Source: Heterohyrax brucei (Eukaryota; Chordata; Mammalia; Hyracoidea; Procaviidae). From it: a stretch of DNA of 64,000 nucleotides. A program made the translations under genes and the position numbers. Location: positions 9,800,001 to 9,864,000 of the forward strand of contig CM053162.1 of NCBI GenBank assembly GCA_028571685.1. The letters run 5' to 3'. The notes below the pieces were generated by a model. That model had not been told where the DNA came from. It was given only the letters and a program-made list of their open reading frames with translations, and searched no databases. Positions 1 through 11,980 of the stretch are shown here, piece after piece. The number at the start of each line of letters is the position of its first letter. The first letter of the stretch is position 1.

Positions 1-1225
1 CGTGTCCTACTACTACATACATGCCAGATGGGCACACACATGTACACAGACTTCACAGGCATGTTCTCTCCATTCACCAGTAAATGTGAAGGAGCTTTTG
101 TGTAAGAGTTTTTCTTCCCCAAGAACTTCCTGACAGGTCAGGAGATGTGCATGACTTCTCTGGAGAGTTCCTTAAGTGCCTCTGAAATGATGGAGCCTTC
201 AGAGGCCTCCATGATGAGACTGGATATAAATGGAATGAAATGTGCATATGCTTGAAAACAGCTATGCCCTGATTCATCCAACAGTGCTTAATGTGTGCAG
301 GTACAGTGGTGCATAATTCCTCTAGAGCTGGGGTCACATAGCCTATGTAATATATATAATATACAGGATATCTATGAGAACAAGCTACTATATAAACATA
401 GACTGTCCAACATGACAGATTTTCATTTTGTCCTAAGAAACTTGTACAGATTACCTTTGAGGAAGAATTCAGATTTCACTTTGTACACTGAATGTCCCAA
501 AACATGTAAACACACACACACCCCTTTCAAGAGAGAACCCTAGGAAGGAGCACCCTCTTGTAAATGCGTCTTGTAACAAGAGCCCCAATCTTCCTATGCC
601 CTGAAGTGCTACTGTAAGCAGTAGTCACCCCTTTCCAAGTGCCCACCTCCTTGGATTGCCACCAGACCCTAGTAGGCTGTAGGGCCCAGAGCCTCCACTC
701 CTGAAGGACATGGTAGCAAAAGCCCTAGCCCTCTGCCCACTGACGAGAGGTACCTTCAGCAGCTTCAGTAAAAATGAACATGCTCCCAACTGAGCCTGTC
801 CGTCTCCTTTGCTATGGGCAGCTGAGACCATTCTAGAACCAAGCAAGTTCTGTCTTCTGTCTGATTTGCCTTTGTCTATAGACATCAGGTAGGGAAGAAG
901 GCTTTTGCTGATTGCTGGTTCTGTCTCCACCTGGATTCTTTTACATACTCTTACTGGGTTATTCCAGCTCTTCTGTGCCTCTGTGGATTTTCCAGTTTCT
1001 CCTCAACCATGAAGTGCAGGTTAGAGCAGGGGCGGAGTGGGTGAGCACTGCCAAGAACAAAGGAAAAACCAAGCAGCTCAGATTTGCCTAGCAACCCCCA
1101 ATCTCCAATGGGAACCAGATGCCTCATTGGAACCCAGTCAATGTGCGTAGCACAACACTCAGCACCTGAGTTCATCCTCCCTGGCTCACACATATCACAA
1201 AGAGGCTACCCTAACCCAAGAGCCA
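1..1225. other. Unassigned, mostly unique sequence
   Basis: No coding similarity and no clear repeat. The small open frames have no recognisable domain. Confidence 0.5.
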
Positions 1226-1228
1226 AAC

Positions 1229-1385
1229 CAAACCCATTGCCAGTGAGTCAATTCCAACTCATAGCAACCCTACAGGATAGAGTAGAGCTGTCCCAAAGGG
1301 TATCCAAGGAGTAACTGGTAGATTTAAACTACCAACCTTTTGATTAGCAGTCAAGCTCTTAAGCTGCTGTGCCACCAAGACTCCC
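1229..1385 (-). repeat. AfroSINE copy
   Basis: Reverse orientation. Starts 'aaacccattgccagtgagtc' and ends 'gctgtgccaccaagactccc', so both the 3' core and the tRNA-derived head are retained. Confidence 0.85.
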
Positions 1386-2100
1386 TTAGCTGTATTAAAG
1401 AAGTAACTGCACAATGTTTTCAGTGTCATCATGGGAGTTTTGTCTTTGCTTCCCAGGAGTCATCTATAGTGCAATCCCGTGAAACTCAAGGTACCAAACA
1501 TAAGATGCTTCACTAATCTCAAAGGGGCTTGAAAGGTACCTGGGGAGATCAAGATTAAGTAAATTTAAACTGCATCTAAAGTAATGTTTATCTGGGGTGA
1601 GAGGAAATGTGGTGACAAATATGTTTACCTTTCTAGAGCTCCAAACTCCTCTTGTAGGAGCTGTGCACTGGTGGTTCTGATGAAACCTTCAGTTCTGCTC
1701 TCTGCCTCTTCCGGGTTCTTTCCTTCGCTCCTGTGATAGAGCACAGGATTCGGAGTGAGGAGGCCTGCACCCAGCACAGGAGCAAGGCCATCTCACTTCC
1801 CTGACCCTCCTCTTTCTCTTGAAGTCATTTCTGAGGATAATACTCTGCCCCCAGTGCCTAACACAAGGCCTGGATGGTGGTAAGAAGTAAGTATCCTTTG
1901 CAGTCATAAATCAGGAATATAAATACAAAGCTGTTGGAAATGGGTGGGCCTGTAATAATGGAAATGTGTTAATTAGGTCACAGTTGATTTAAAACAAGAA
2001 ATGAGCCTCAGTTCACTTCTTAGCCCTGTAATTTTCACTTTCAATAACAGAGCAGCACCTACGTGTGAGCTGACTGTGGAGAAGCTGAGTTCTCTGCTGC
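1386..2100. other. Unassigned sequence left of the CpG island
   Basis: No repeat or exon recognised. A pyrimidine-rich tract near 1685-1730 opens short frames, but these carry no known domain. Confidence 0.45.
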
Positions 2101-2865
2101 TCCGTGGTGCTTCAACCGAGCGCTCGTGTCACGAACCGGGCAGCGGACGTGCGCACCGCTGCCAAGCCCGGAGAACGTCCGAGAGAGCCCACCGAGCAAC
2201 GTTCCTGAACCTTCAAGGAAGACCCGCCTTACCGATAGAAACGATGTGTTCTACGGCGTGAAGCCTACGCTCTGGGCGAGGAGGCTCCAGGAACGGAGCG
2301 CTCTCTATCCAACAGGAAAGAGGAGGCTTCCTTCCTCATTGTGCAGTGCCCGAGTTCGCGGCTTCCCCCGTCCTTCCGTGAAACTGCCCCAGACAGAAAG
2401 TCGGCCAGACTCCTGCGTGACACCCCTTAGCACTCTCCAAGGTCACAGAAACGAGGCTTGCTGCACATGTATTGCCCTGTCAAGTCTAGAAGCTCAAGAA
2501 ATCAGTGAACTTGAAAGCGCCTTCCAGCCTCGACCCTAGAAAGTCCCCCGAGCGCGTGCCGCCGCCTCTGGAACTCGGACACCGTGAGAGGGAGGCGACG
2601 GGCAGCCGGGCCCGCGAAGCGCCGGAGGCCGCCACCTGCCGGGACACAGGTGTCAGACGGCTGTGCTCCGCCAAGGCTCGTCGTAAACTGGCCGTGAGGG
2701 CCCTGGTTAGGAAGCGAGAACCGCCCCTCGACTCTGGGGACCCGGCGGGAGCCGCACCCCAGCCCTGACCCGCTGAAACGCGGTGTGGGAGCGCCCCCTA
2801 CTGCCCCCGCTTAGCGGGACCCTCAGGGCAGGCGCCGCAGCGAGCCCGAAGAATCGTCTCTCTTT
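2100..2865. promoter_or_regulatory. CpG island, no gene assigned
   Basis: About 750 bp of dense CpG dinucleotides (for example 'cgagcgctcgtgtcacg' and 'cgggcccgcgaagcgccgg') in otherwise CpG-poor surroundings. Undecayed CpGs imply that it is unmethylated in the germ line, as promoters usually are. It is not the ST14 promoter, which lies beyond the other window edge. It has no TATA box in the expected context, and its GC-rich open frames carry no domain. It could drive a non-coding RNA or be an enhancer-like island between ST14 and the next gene. Confidence 0.7.
2789..2806 (-). promoter_or_regulatory. CTCF-like binding motif
   Basis: The minus strand reads GGCAGTAGGGGGCGCT, matching the CTCF core consensus CCASYAGRKGGCRS at nearly every position. 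It sits at the right edge of the CpG island. Confidence 0.65.
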
Positions 2866-3164
2866 ACTGTCAGCCAAAATACGCTTTTAAAAATCTAACA
2901 AAAATACTGTTATGAAATATTACTGAGTTGAAGACACTAAAAAAGTCAATTGGCTAATATCCTACTTGCAGCGAAGATAAGCTAGACAAGCAAGCTTACA
3001 TGTTGTGAAAATTCGGGGCTCTGACAGCATAGGCTTTTGTTTTGGACGGTTTCCTCCCACTTTATACTTCTTTTTCAAAATTATTTTTCCTTTGCTTTTT
3101 CATGAAAATTATAGAATAATCTTTTCCATATGTACCAAAAAAAAAAAAAAAAAAGTCTTGCTAG

Positions 3165-3790
3165 GACTTTTGTAAGAAATACACTAAACCTGTAATCCAT
3201 TGGGAAGAATCGACATCTTTGCTATGCTAAATCTTGCAACCCATGAACACAGTATATATCTCTTCCATTCGTTTACGTCTTCTTTGATTTCTTTTCACAG
3301 CATTTGTGGTTTCAGCATACCAGTCCTGCAAACGCTTTGTTAGATTTACCTACCCCTAAATTGCTCAGGTTTGGCAATTTTAAGTGGTATTACATTTTCG
3401 GTTTAGTTTTCATGTGTTAATATCTAGTATATTAAAATCCAGCTGAGTTTTGCATGTGTCTCTTGTATCCTGTGTGTGACCTTACTAAACTTACTTATTA
3501 GTTCTAAGGTGTTTCTTGTACAATCCTTGGAATTTTCTATGTAGACAATCGTGGCAACTGAAAATAAGGACAGTTTTATTTCTTCCTTTCCAGTCTGTTT
3601 CCTTTTATTTCCTTCTCTTGCCTTGTTGGACTAACTAGACCTTTCACTTTAACAGTGAATGAGTGGCAGTACTAAATATCTTGGCCTTGCCTAGTCTTAA
3701 GGGGAATGCACTCTGTCTCTAACCGTTAAGTATGATACTAGCTGCAGGTTTCTTATACACGTACTTCATCAAGTTAAGAAAGTTCTCCTC
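3165..3790 (-). repeat. Old L1 ORF2 fragment (reverse transcriptase region)
   Basis: Aligns by eye with the reverse complement of mammalian L1 ORF2: 'gggaagaatcgacatctttg', 'gttagatttacctacc', 'cttattagttctaagg', 'ttatttcttcctttcc' and 'ccgttaagtatgatactagc' occur in the L1 order. It has many substitutions and indels and no open frame. Confidence 0.75.
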
Positions 3791-3805
3791 AAAAAAAAAA
3801 AAAAG

Positions 3806-3960
3806 TTGTCATTGAGTTGGTTCCAACTCATAGAGACCTTATAGAACAGAGTAGAACAGCCCCACAGAGTTTCCAAGGAGTGCCTGGTAGATATGAACTG
3901 CCAACCTTTTTTGTTTAGCAGACTTAGACTTAACTAATACTTCACCAGTGTTTCTAACAA
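3806..3960 (-). repeat. AfroSINE copy
   Basis: 'gttgtcattgagttggttcc' through 'gcctggtagatatgaactgc', then a degraded tRNA head. Directly preceded by an A run. Confidence 0.75.
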
Positions 3961-4049
3961 GTGAGATCATAGGCAAATCCTGCATATTGCACTTATATGA
4001 AATAAGCAAGTATATAAAAACCAAAGATTATAGTGGTTTCTAGCACAGG

Positions 4050-4225
4050 GATAGGGGGCATTTGTGCTTAGGGGTCATTCAGTTTATGTTAATGGTGGTG
4101 GAATAATTTGGAAAAGGATAATGAGAATGGTTGCACAACTTAAAGAACGCAGCGTCACTGAATTATAAATGTAGAAATTGTTGAATTTGTGTATATTTTC
4201 ACCACAATTTAAAAAAAAATAACCA
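4050..4225 (+). repeat. L1 3' tail fragment
   Basis: 'ttatgttaatggtggtgg ... gttgcacaact ... cactgaattataaatgtag ... caccacaattt' followed by an A run. The same tail type recurs at 15900-16050, 49500-49680 and 55190-55290. Confidence 0.6.
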
Positions 4226-5515
4226 CCCCCCCAAAGGCTTCTGTTTAAAATACCAAAATAAAGCAGTTCAAACTGTTAATCATTCATAATTTTTTTTCAA
4301 AAGCTTTTGAGCTGGAATGAAGTGGGATTCCCTCCAGCTCTGGTTCTTGTCAAAGACTCAGTGGAGATCCAGAAATATTTCTCCCTGTGTGCACACATGC
4401 ACAGACATGTGCACGCATACGCCCCACCCCACACACACAGGCTCCTGCTGGTCTTCTCTGGGACAAGGAGATGTAGCTCAGGAAGGGCCAGTGCATGCTT
4501 GCAGCTTTAGCAGAATTGCTTAGTCCTCCATTTCATGCTCCAGCTGAGGTTCCCTGTCACTTTTGAACCTTTAGCCTCTTCCCCTAAAGCCAAGCAGCAT
4601 TCAAAAGAGTGAAGGCCCAGTGAAGAAAATGAGGAGACAGAGGCTGCTCCTTCTGATCTCTGGACAGAGCATATTACTCTGCTGCCCTTGGCCAAGACCT
4701 CAAGGAAATGTTTTCTCCCTCCAGTCCATGCTGGACTCATGTGAAAGAATGAGAGAAGGCAGATGTCTTGGCCCCTCAGAAAGAGAATGCCCAGGGCCCG
4801 CTGAGGGTAGCCAAGGCAATGGGACTGGGAAGGGTTTTGAAATGCTGAAGGGGCTGTTTCAGAACCCAGCCAGCAGAAGTTCGTTTTGGCCTTTTCGACC
4901 CCAGTAGAAGCCAATGAGTTTATTACCTGGCAAGAGAGTTCCTAGATTCAGCATCTAAATAGCCAGGTTTGGAGGGCCTTGGCTCAGAAAGACTGCTGAC
5001 CATGTGTAGCTGCACAGGTGGAGGCCAGCAGCCCCAGTAAGATCCTGACAGTCCTAGTTTCTGACCTCAGAAACTGTCAACTCCACTTCATAGTTGGGAT
5101 AAAGGCTAAATGGGATCACATGTACAAAGCATGCCATGAACACTGGTAATTTTTACTAACCCTGAGCACATGGAGTGGACCATCTTTTGGGTCCTGTCCA
5201 GCTCTAACATCTGGCAGGAAGATAGACAAAATGATCAATTACAATACCTTTGGCAAGGACAGATTTGGGGATTAGTTTGAGACTTACAATTTTGATTTCT
5301 CTGATTAGGAAAAAATGTGCACACACAAACATTTGAAAACATGGGGGGAAAAGCACTCATTAATAATGCCATTTATAACCCCACCACCTTACATTCTAGT
5401 AAGGAGATCTCCTGCTTCTTCCACATGCTCGAGTCAAGTATGTACTTGGTAAAATTGTGATTGCACAATTACACTGTATTTATTATTTTATAGTGAACTT
5501 TTCTGTACTGTTGTC
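4226..5515. other. Unassigned sequence
   Basis: Contains a CA-rich stretch near 4390-4440 and a MIR-like fragment near 5095-5160. The open frames across 4507-4914 overlap on both strands and resemble no protein I know. Confidence 0.4.
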
Positions 5516-6058
5516 ATTAGGTGCCGCTGAGTCAGTTCTGACTCATAGTGACCTTACACACAACAGAAGAAAACACTGCCCAGTCTTGGGCTATGCCCAC
5601 AATTGTTTTTATGCTTAAGCCCGTTGTTGTAGCTACTGTCAATCAATCTCCTTGAAGGTCCTCCTCTTTTTCACTGACCCTCCACTCTACCAACCCTGAT
5701 GTTTTTCTCCAAGGGTTGATTCTTCTTGACATCATGTCTAAATATGTAAGACACAGTCTTGCCATCTTTGCTTCGAAGGAGCACTCTGGTTGTACTTCTT
5801 CCAGAACAGATTTATTTGTTCTTTTAGCAGTCCATGGTACATTCGGTATTCTTCTCTGACATCACAATTCAAAGGCATCAATTCGTCTTCTGCCTTCCTT
5901 ATTCATTGTCCAGCTCTTGCATGCATATGATGTGATTGAAAATGCCATGGATTGAGTCAGGTACACCTTAGTCTTCAAGGTGACATCTTTACTTTTCAAT
6001 ACTTTAATACATTTCCCTGCCTGATCACATATTCTTCTATAACTTGACATTTAACCAC
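5516..6058 (-). mobile_element. RTE/BovB-type LINE 3' fragment
   Basis: The minus-strand translation contains TQSMAFSITSYACKSWTMNK and RRRIDAFEL, matching the C-terminal part of RTE-clade (BovB-like) reverse transcriptase proteins. The 3' end carries the 'gtgccgctgagtcagttctg' sequence that AfroSINEs share, which lets this LINE mobilise them. 5'-truncated and carrying stops. Confidence 0.8.
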
Positions 6059-6403
6059 TATATAGGATTTTATCATATAATTTTACTCCATTTAATTAAT
6101 TCCCTATTACTGAGCATTTAGTCTGCTTCCTTTTTTTTTTTCTAAATTTTCGTATGATTAAGTGAAAGCTTACTATCTAGTTTCATTTTCATGCCCAGAA
6201 TCCTAGGTATTAAGGAAACATAGGGCCACAGTAGAGGGTGCACTAAACTGAGGAAAACAGGGCTGGAAGTAGAAAGAAAATTTGCCAATGTATTAGTTGG
6301 CATCAATAGATGGACTGATATTAAAAACTGGGCAAGCAAGGCATCTAAGAATCCATGTAAATCTTGAAAATCACTATGTGGCTGGATAATATCTCAGATG
6401 TTT

Positions 6404-7870
6404 GTTGTTGTTAGGTACTGTCCAGTTCTGACTCAGAGCAACCCTGCATACAACAGAATGAAGTGTAGTCCAGTCCCGAACCATCCTCACAGTCATCGTT
6501 ATGTCTGAGCCCTTTGTTGCAGCCCCTGTGTCAGTCCATCTCGTTAAGAGTCGACCTCGGTTTCTCTGACCTTTTACTTTACTAAGCATGACATCCTTGT
6601 CTGGGAACTGGTCCCTCCTGATAGCATATCCGAAGTCTCACCATCCTCCCTTCTAAAGAGCATTCTGGCTATTCTTCCAAGACAAATTGTTTGTTCTTCT
6701 GTCAGTCCGTAGTATATTCTGTATTCTTTGCCAACACCAAAATTCAAATCTATCAATTCTTCTTTGGTCTTCTTTATTATTGCCCAGCTTTCAAATGCAT
6801 GTGAACTGATTGAAAATGCCATGGCTTGGATCAGGAACACCTTAGTCCTCAGAGTGAATGCTTCATTTTCAACACTTTAAATCAGCCTTTTGCCGTGCCT
6901 TGTACTCAGCCTAGAAACCCTAATGGCTTAATGGTTGCAAACTGAGGCTGCTAACCTAAATGTTGGCAATTTGAAGCTACTGCTACTCCTTGGAAACCCT
7001 ATGGAGCAGTTCTACTCTGTCCTATAGGGTTACTATGAGACAGAATTGACTTGATGACAATGGGTTTGAGTTTTGTGTGTGTGTGCGCGTGCGCGTGTGC
7101 AAGCACATGCTCGCAGTCAGCCCAGCCTATGGTATCCAGATTCCAGACCTCGAATTGCCCAGTGTCATACAACCATCATTGAATTTCTTGACTGCTGCTT
7201 TCAGGTCCACTGATTTTGGATCCAAGTAAAATGAAATCCTTAACAGTTTCAAAAGTTCCTCCAATGATATGACATTGCTTATTGGTCCAGTTGTGAAGAT
7301 TTTTGTTTTATATTGATGTCATCCATATTGAAGCTACAGTCTTTCATCAGTAAGTGCTTCAAGTCCTCTTCACTTTCAGCAAGCAGTGTTTTGTGTCATC
7401 TGCATGTCACAGATTGTTAGTCTTCCTTAAATTTCTCTGCTGCATTCATCTTCATATAGTCCAGTTTTTCAGATTCCTTGTTCAGGATAAGTATAGTGAA
7501 ATGATACAGCTTGATGTACACGTTTCCTGATTTTAAACCATGCAGACTCTTCTGTTCAAACAACTGCCTCTTGATCTATGTACAGGGTCCTCATGAGCAC
7601 AGTTACGTGTTCTAGAATTCCCATTCTTTGTAATGTTATCCACAATTTGTTATGATACAGACAATTGAGTGCCTTTGTGCAATAAATGAAACATATGTTA
7701 AATATCTTTCTAATATTCTCTGCTTTCAATCAAGATCCATCTTCCATCAGCAGTGATATCCCTTATTCTACATCCTCTTTTAATCTGGCTTGAATTTCTG
7801 GCAATTCCCTATTGATGTACTTCTGCAAGCATTTTTAAATTATCTTCAAAATGCTTCTTCAGATGTTTAC
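6404..7870 (-). mobile_element. RTE/BovB-type LINE fragment, split by an AfroSINE
   Basis: A longer copy of the same LINE. Minus-strand frames show the C-terminal region (DITMTVRMVRDW), the region homologous to the RRRIDAFEL segment, and upstream reverse-transcriptase sequence out to about 7870 (plus-strand landmarks 'gcttcaagtcctcttcac', 'ctcttgatctatgtacagg', 'cttgaatttctggcaattcc'). Interrupted by a plus-strand AfroSINE at 6911-7066 and a GT/GC run. Non-functional. Confidence 0.8.
6911..7066 (+). repeat. AfroSINE inside the RTE LINE
   Basis: 'ctagaaaccctaatggctta' head, then 'ctccttggaaaccctatgga' and 'gacagaattgacttgatgac', ending at 'gggtttgag' followed by a GT microsatellite (7072-7100). 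Younger than its host LINE. Confidence 0.85.
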
Positions 7871-8009
7871 TTATAATTTTAGTCTTATTATATTTCTTCC
7901 TTTTCCCTCCCCATCTGATGGTAGGGGTCACCCAGTGCTCATTGTCAAAGATGATCATGGTGTGGTAAAAGCAGAAAGCAAGATTTTCTGGCTTCTCTTC
8001 TTTTAGATC

Positions 8010-8548
8010 CTAGAAAAGGGAGATATAGAACCTGGACAAACTCTGGGTTCATGCCACATGCTGTGAAGCCAATCTCTGAGACAGACAGTTGGATAAAGTG
8101 ATTAAAGGTTTTTATTGCTGTGTGCTGGCAACATAGGGGGCAGAGGGAATCCTTGTTCTCAGAGTTGTCCCTAGTAGTCAGGCAAGGTCAAGGGTTTTTA
8201 AAGCAAGAGCCTACATGTAGGTGCTGGAGCAGGTATCAGGGAACAATGTGGGCAATTAAGAGGGGTACCCATCTGGGGTCAGGCCTCAGGGATCCAAGCA
8301 AAATATGCATCAGAACTGGGGCTCTCATTTGTCACCTGAGCAAGGGGTCATCCACTTGTTTGATGCTTGTAAGAAGAGGCTACTAAGGTTTTATCTCAGT
8401 GACTCCTGTAAGTTAATGTGTGATTTCCTGCCTGAGCCAAGTAATGTTAGGAATTCAGAAATTTTAAGAAAAACAGGTAAAGAATTAGTCCCGACTGCCT
8501 ACTTCAATCTCCCATTTGAAAACAGGGCCTTTCAGGCCTCCAGTTTCA
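8010..8548 (-). repeat. LTR of a gammaretrovirus-like ERV
   Basis: On the minus strand the LTR starts TGAAACTGG right after a purine-rich tract (8549-8566: A run, then caggaggga) typical of a polypurine tract. It contains AATAAAA near 8110-8120 as an R-region polyadenylation signal, then a U5-like part. The low-coordinate boundary is uncertain. Confidence 0.6.
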
Positions 8549-8566
8549 ATCCCTCCTGTTTTTTTT

Positions 8567-8900
8567 AACCTTCACAATCTTGGAAGAAGGGGAGCCGACC
8601 ATTCTGGCTACTTACTGCTGAGTAGGACACAAGAAGGAGTGAAAGTTGTCATTATGGAGGGGGTACATTGGAGGTGTGAAACCACATCCTGTTGGACCAG
8701 GGAGTAAGTGGGCCTGAGGGGTATTGTCAAAAACACAATTCCAACATTTAGGATCTGGACCATTCCCTTAGTATCTATTTTCAGGATACAGGGCCCAAAG
8801 ACGTAAATGAGGATGATTATAATGATACACAAGAGGGGAATGGCTCAGGAATTTACAGACTCAAACCATTTATGCAGCTGGCTCCACCAACCTTGAGTGA
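8567..8900 (-). pseudogene. ERV env (transmembrane subunit) remnant
   Basis: The minus-strand frame upstream of the polypurine tract encodes a hydrophobic segment IIIIILIYVFGPCIL preceded by a WWSQLHKW-like stretch. This is the layout of the membrane anchor and tail of gammaretroviral transmembrane Env proteins. A stop precedes the anchor, and the surface subunit is missing. Old, defective copy. Confidence 0.55.
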
Positions 8901-9269
8901 TAAACGAGACCAACTTAAGCATTTCTTTAGATGGTAGTGTGGAGTTATTTATTTATAGTATTTTAAAACTTGACTCAGCAAGAGAGCTGCACATGCACAA
9001 AGGACATCCTGGTTCAAACAGCACAACCAAGATATGTGGCATGGCAATGTCCCCAAACCCCTCATGCAACCAGATTATTTCCACGGTATATATCCCAAAC
9101 CAACAAAACCACCAATTCTAAGTCTTACTTGTGTTTCAGTTAGTAATTTTTGTCCCAGAAACTCAGGGACACATGGAAAGATGTGTCCTTTTAACTGTGA
9201 CTCCATTAGACATTATCAGACATAAGAGTAATTTTTATCAGACATAAAAGTAAACTTAGCCTTTGCAGA

Positions 9270-9960
9270 GTCCTGCTTGGAAAGCGAGGCCCGCTGGGTA
9301 ATTTGAGGCAGAGAAAGTGGCTCTCTGGTCTGAGACAAGTCTAATTCTTTTGCTTTTTCCAAGTCTATGTCAAGTGTAACCCATAGCTCTCCCTTGGAGA
9401 TGTTGATGGTGTGGCCAGGAGGGCCTTGGGGTATCCCCTGTCAGTGGTCAGTTGTTTAGATACCTAGAGAGTCCAGGAAGGCCTGTCCATCTGGGACTTT
9501 GGGGAAGTCAACTAGGCATCCTGTTTTAGGGCAGTCAGGACACTCTGCCTTCTGGTGGCCTCATTTTTGACAGTGCCTGTATTAATTGGGGTCCATATTC
9601 TTCAGCCTGTGAGGTGATACCAATCCTGGTCTCTGGAAGCCAACTGAGTTACCTCAAGGTGGACCTTGGCTATCCATAACCAGAAACTGGGATTTCTTTT
9701 CATCTTTTTTCCTCGACTGCCAAAATTTCTGTTATTAAAATATCTTACAGGTCTCCTCTACCAGTCCGGGAGTAGACTGAGGTTCTACCTTGAGCTTGTG
9801 TAATTTTTTCTTATGTCTGATGTGGACCAAGACACAAAATGTGTGGCCATAATGGGTCTTCTAACAGTGTCCAGAATAAAATAGTAGACCAGTTTTTCTG
9901 GACTGTTATTTGACTTAAGGTAGTTCGAGGAACAAGTCGTGTCAGCCTACAGTTCAAGGG
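9270..9960 (-). pseudogene. ERV gag nucleocapsid / protease-region remnant
   Basis: The minus strand at about 9540-9584 shows a zinc-knuckle pattern C-x4-H-x4-C in which the first Cys codon is now Tyr and a stop falls inside the knuckle. Gag-like sequence lies at 9600-9960 and a protease-region-like frame at 9270-9530. With env only about 400 bp away, nearly all of pol has been deleted. Confidence 0.5.
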
Positions 9961-11400
9961 ATATCCAAAAGTAGTAGCCTGTGTGGACTACCTCAATCCC
10001 CATGGAAGCCAGAAGTCCAGATACTAGAAGAATTATATATCCCACTACAAAACCCTCAATCAAAATATTCAATAAATGGTAATTGAATACCATAAGGTTT
10101 TTAAGATCTCAGGCACCATACAGTGAACTAGAAAGTAGAATAGAAACACTGACAATACTAGGCCAATTATCTGAAATAACCGATGAAACCATGACCCTAA
10201 GATCTCTGAGAGAAGAAACAAGTCTCGTGAGGTATTTAAGTGCAGCATCAGTAACCTTTTTATGTGCCTCAGCAGCAAACATGTTCTGTAAAACCTTAGG
10301 TTTCATGTTAGTATAAATATAGCAACATTTATCTGTCAAGACTTAAAGTGTTCCTTGATAGAGTAGGAAACAATGTGATTTTACTTTGTAAAATCATAGC
10401 TAAAATTTCAGACACTTCTCTGGTTATGATATTTACAACTTTCTTAAATTTACCCACAGGAATCTCCAGTTGTAGAATTATAGCACCTAAACCCATTAAG
10501 GAAAATGGTTTCTTATATCCAAAACACCAGCAATGTTTACACATAAAACCCAGAGCATATTTTCGTTTACTCAGCCTTATGTAGTTGTTCTTGTGTCACT
10601 TAATTTGAGATCAGCCACAGTCTGCGAGGCCAGCAGTTCTGCATGAAAGTTTTGGATGTCTCAAGCCACAGCCCTTCTCATCAGTGTAAAATCTTCATTG
10701 AGCTACTCTGTTAGTTGTTTTCAGAAAATTAACAGAAGCTGCAGATAACAAAACCATAGAAGTCAATTATAAGCAGGATGTATAGGCAAACAAAATCCAA
10801 ATCTGCTGGAAAAACTTTACACAACAGTATTTCCAAATACAATCATTATGCATATTTTGAAGGAACATTAGACATCATACATAATAATCTTGAGGAATAA
10901 TATCACATAGTCAGGATATACCAAGTTTATTCAGTCTCTAAATATTTATGTAGTATAAAAGTAAATTTATAGGCAAATAATTTGAATGTCTCAGTCAAAG
11001 CATTGGCTTTGATGATGTCAGATTAAATAAAATAATGTGTCTATGACATCCCATCATTTGTTCTCTAAAAAATCACAACCTTACAACATGTAAAATGTAC
11101 TCACCCCATCATAGCAAAAGTCTTTAAGTCCCCAATCCAGAAATTTCTCTTTGACTATGAAACCTAGAACACAAGTTACCTGTTTTCAAAGTCTAATAGA
11201 ATAGTAAGGTGTAAATTAGACATTTTCATTACAAATGGGGAAAATCACAAGGAAAGAAGGCTCTTAACAAGCACCCAGCAAATTAACAGAACATATCACA
11301 TTAGCTCTTAAGGCTCTGAAAAAAGTTTTCCTTCCTCTGCTCTGTCTTCTAGACACAATAGCCTTGCCCTCTAGACTCTAGGTATCAGCCCTGCTCTCCA
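9961..11400. other. Unassigned A/T-rich sequence
   Basis: Overlapping open frames at 10069-10584 on both strands have no recognisable domain. It may be more ERV or other old repeat, but I cannot place it. Confidence 0.35.
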
Positions 11401-11970
11401 GCTTTTGGGTGGAAACCTCCCAACTCTGTATTACAGCTCTGCCTTCCAGGCCCAATGGGATAGCACCTCTTGCTCCCTCCGCTTCAAGCACACAATTTTC
11501 CAAGTCCACAGGAGTGGGAACTCCACAATTAGAAACATCAGGGGCCGTGGCTCCAACCTTTCAAACCCCTGAGGTCGTGGCTATACCTTTGAGACTGAGG
11601 CAGCTCAGCTTCCGATGATCAGCTTTCAGTTCCCATGGCCTGATGGCCCAGGCCTCAGGCCTACACCTGCCCAGTTGGGGCAAGTATTCCAAAGCTCTGT
11701 AGCTCTACCAATTCAAATGCCCAGTGGCACTCCACTTTGTCAGGCAGCCTGCTACATACAGGCACTCATCTCTCTCGCTTTGTGGATCAGCAAGCCTAGC
11801 TCCATCAATTTAAGTTCCTGGAGGCACCCACTCCACCAGGAAAACTCTCACAGGCACTCAACTCTATCACTCCGTGGGTTGGCTGTAGCACTGGCTCACA
11901 TTTGGTCTGGTTCTGCTGTTGCCGTTGTTGGCGGTGCTCTGCTATTTCTCACCAAGTCAAGTTAGCAATT
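11401..11970. other. Unassigned C-rich sequence, possibly LTR-internal
   Basis: Plus-strand frames of 69 and 116 codons contain no domain I know. Low similarity between neighbouring segments ('caggcactcatctctctcgc' and 'caggcactcaactctatcac') suggests an internal repeat. Confidence 0.3.
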
Positions 11971-11980
11971 AAAAGCAAAT

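Noticed and set aside
2126..2768. Overlapping plus-strand open frames of 137 and 87 codons in the CpG island
   Set aside because: Open only because stop codons are rare in G/C-rich DNA. No domain, and other frames are similarly open.
4507..4914. 135-codon minus-strand frame overlapped by a 95-codon plus-strand frame
   Set aside because: No domain or splice context; the double-strand openness suggests chance.
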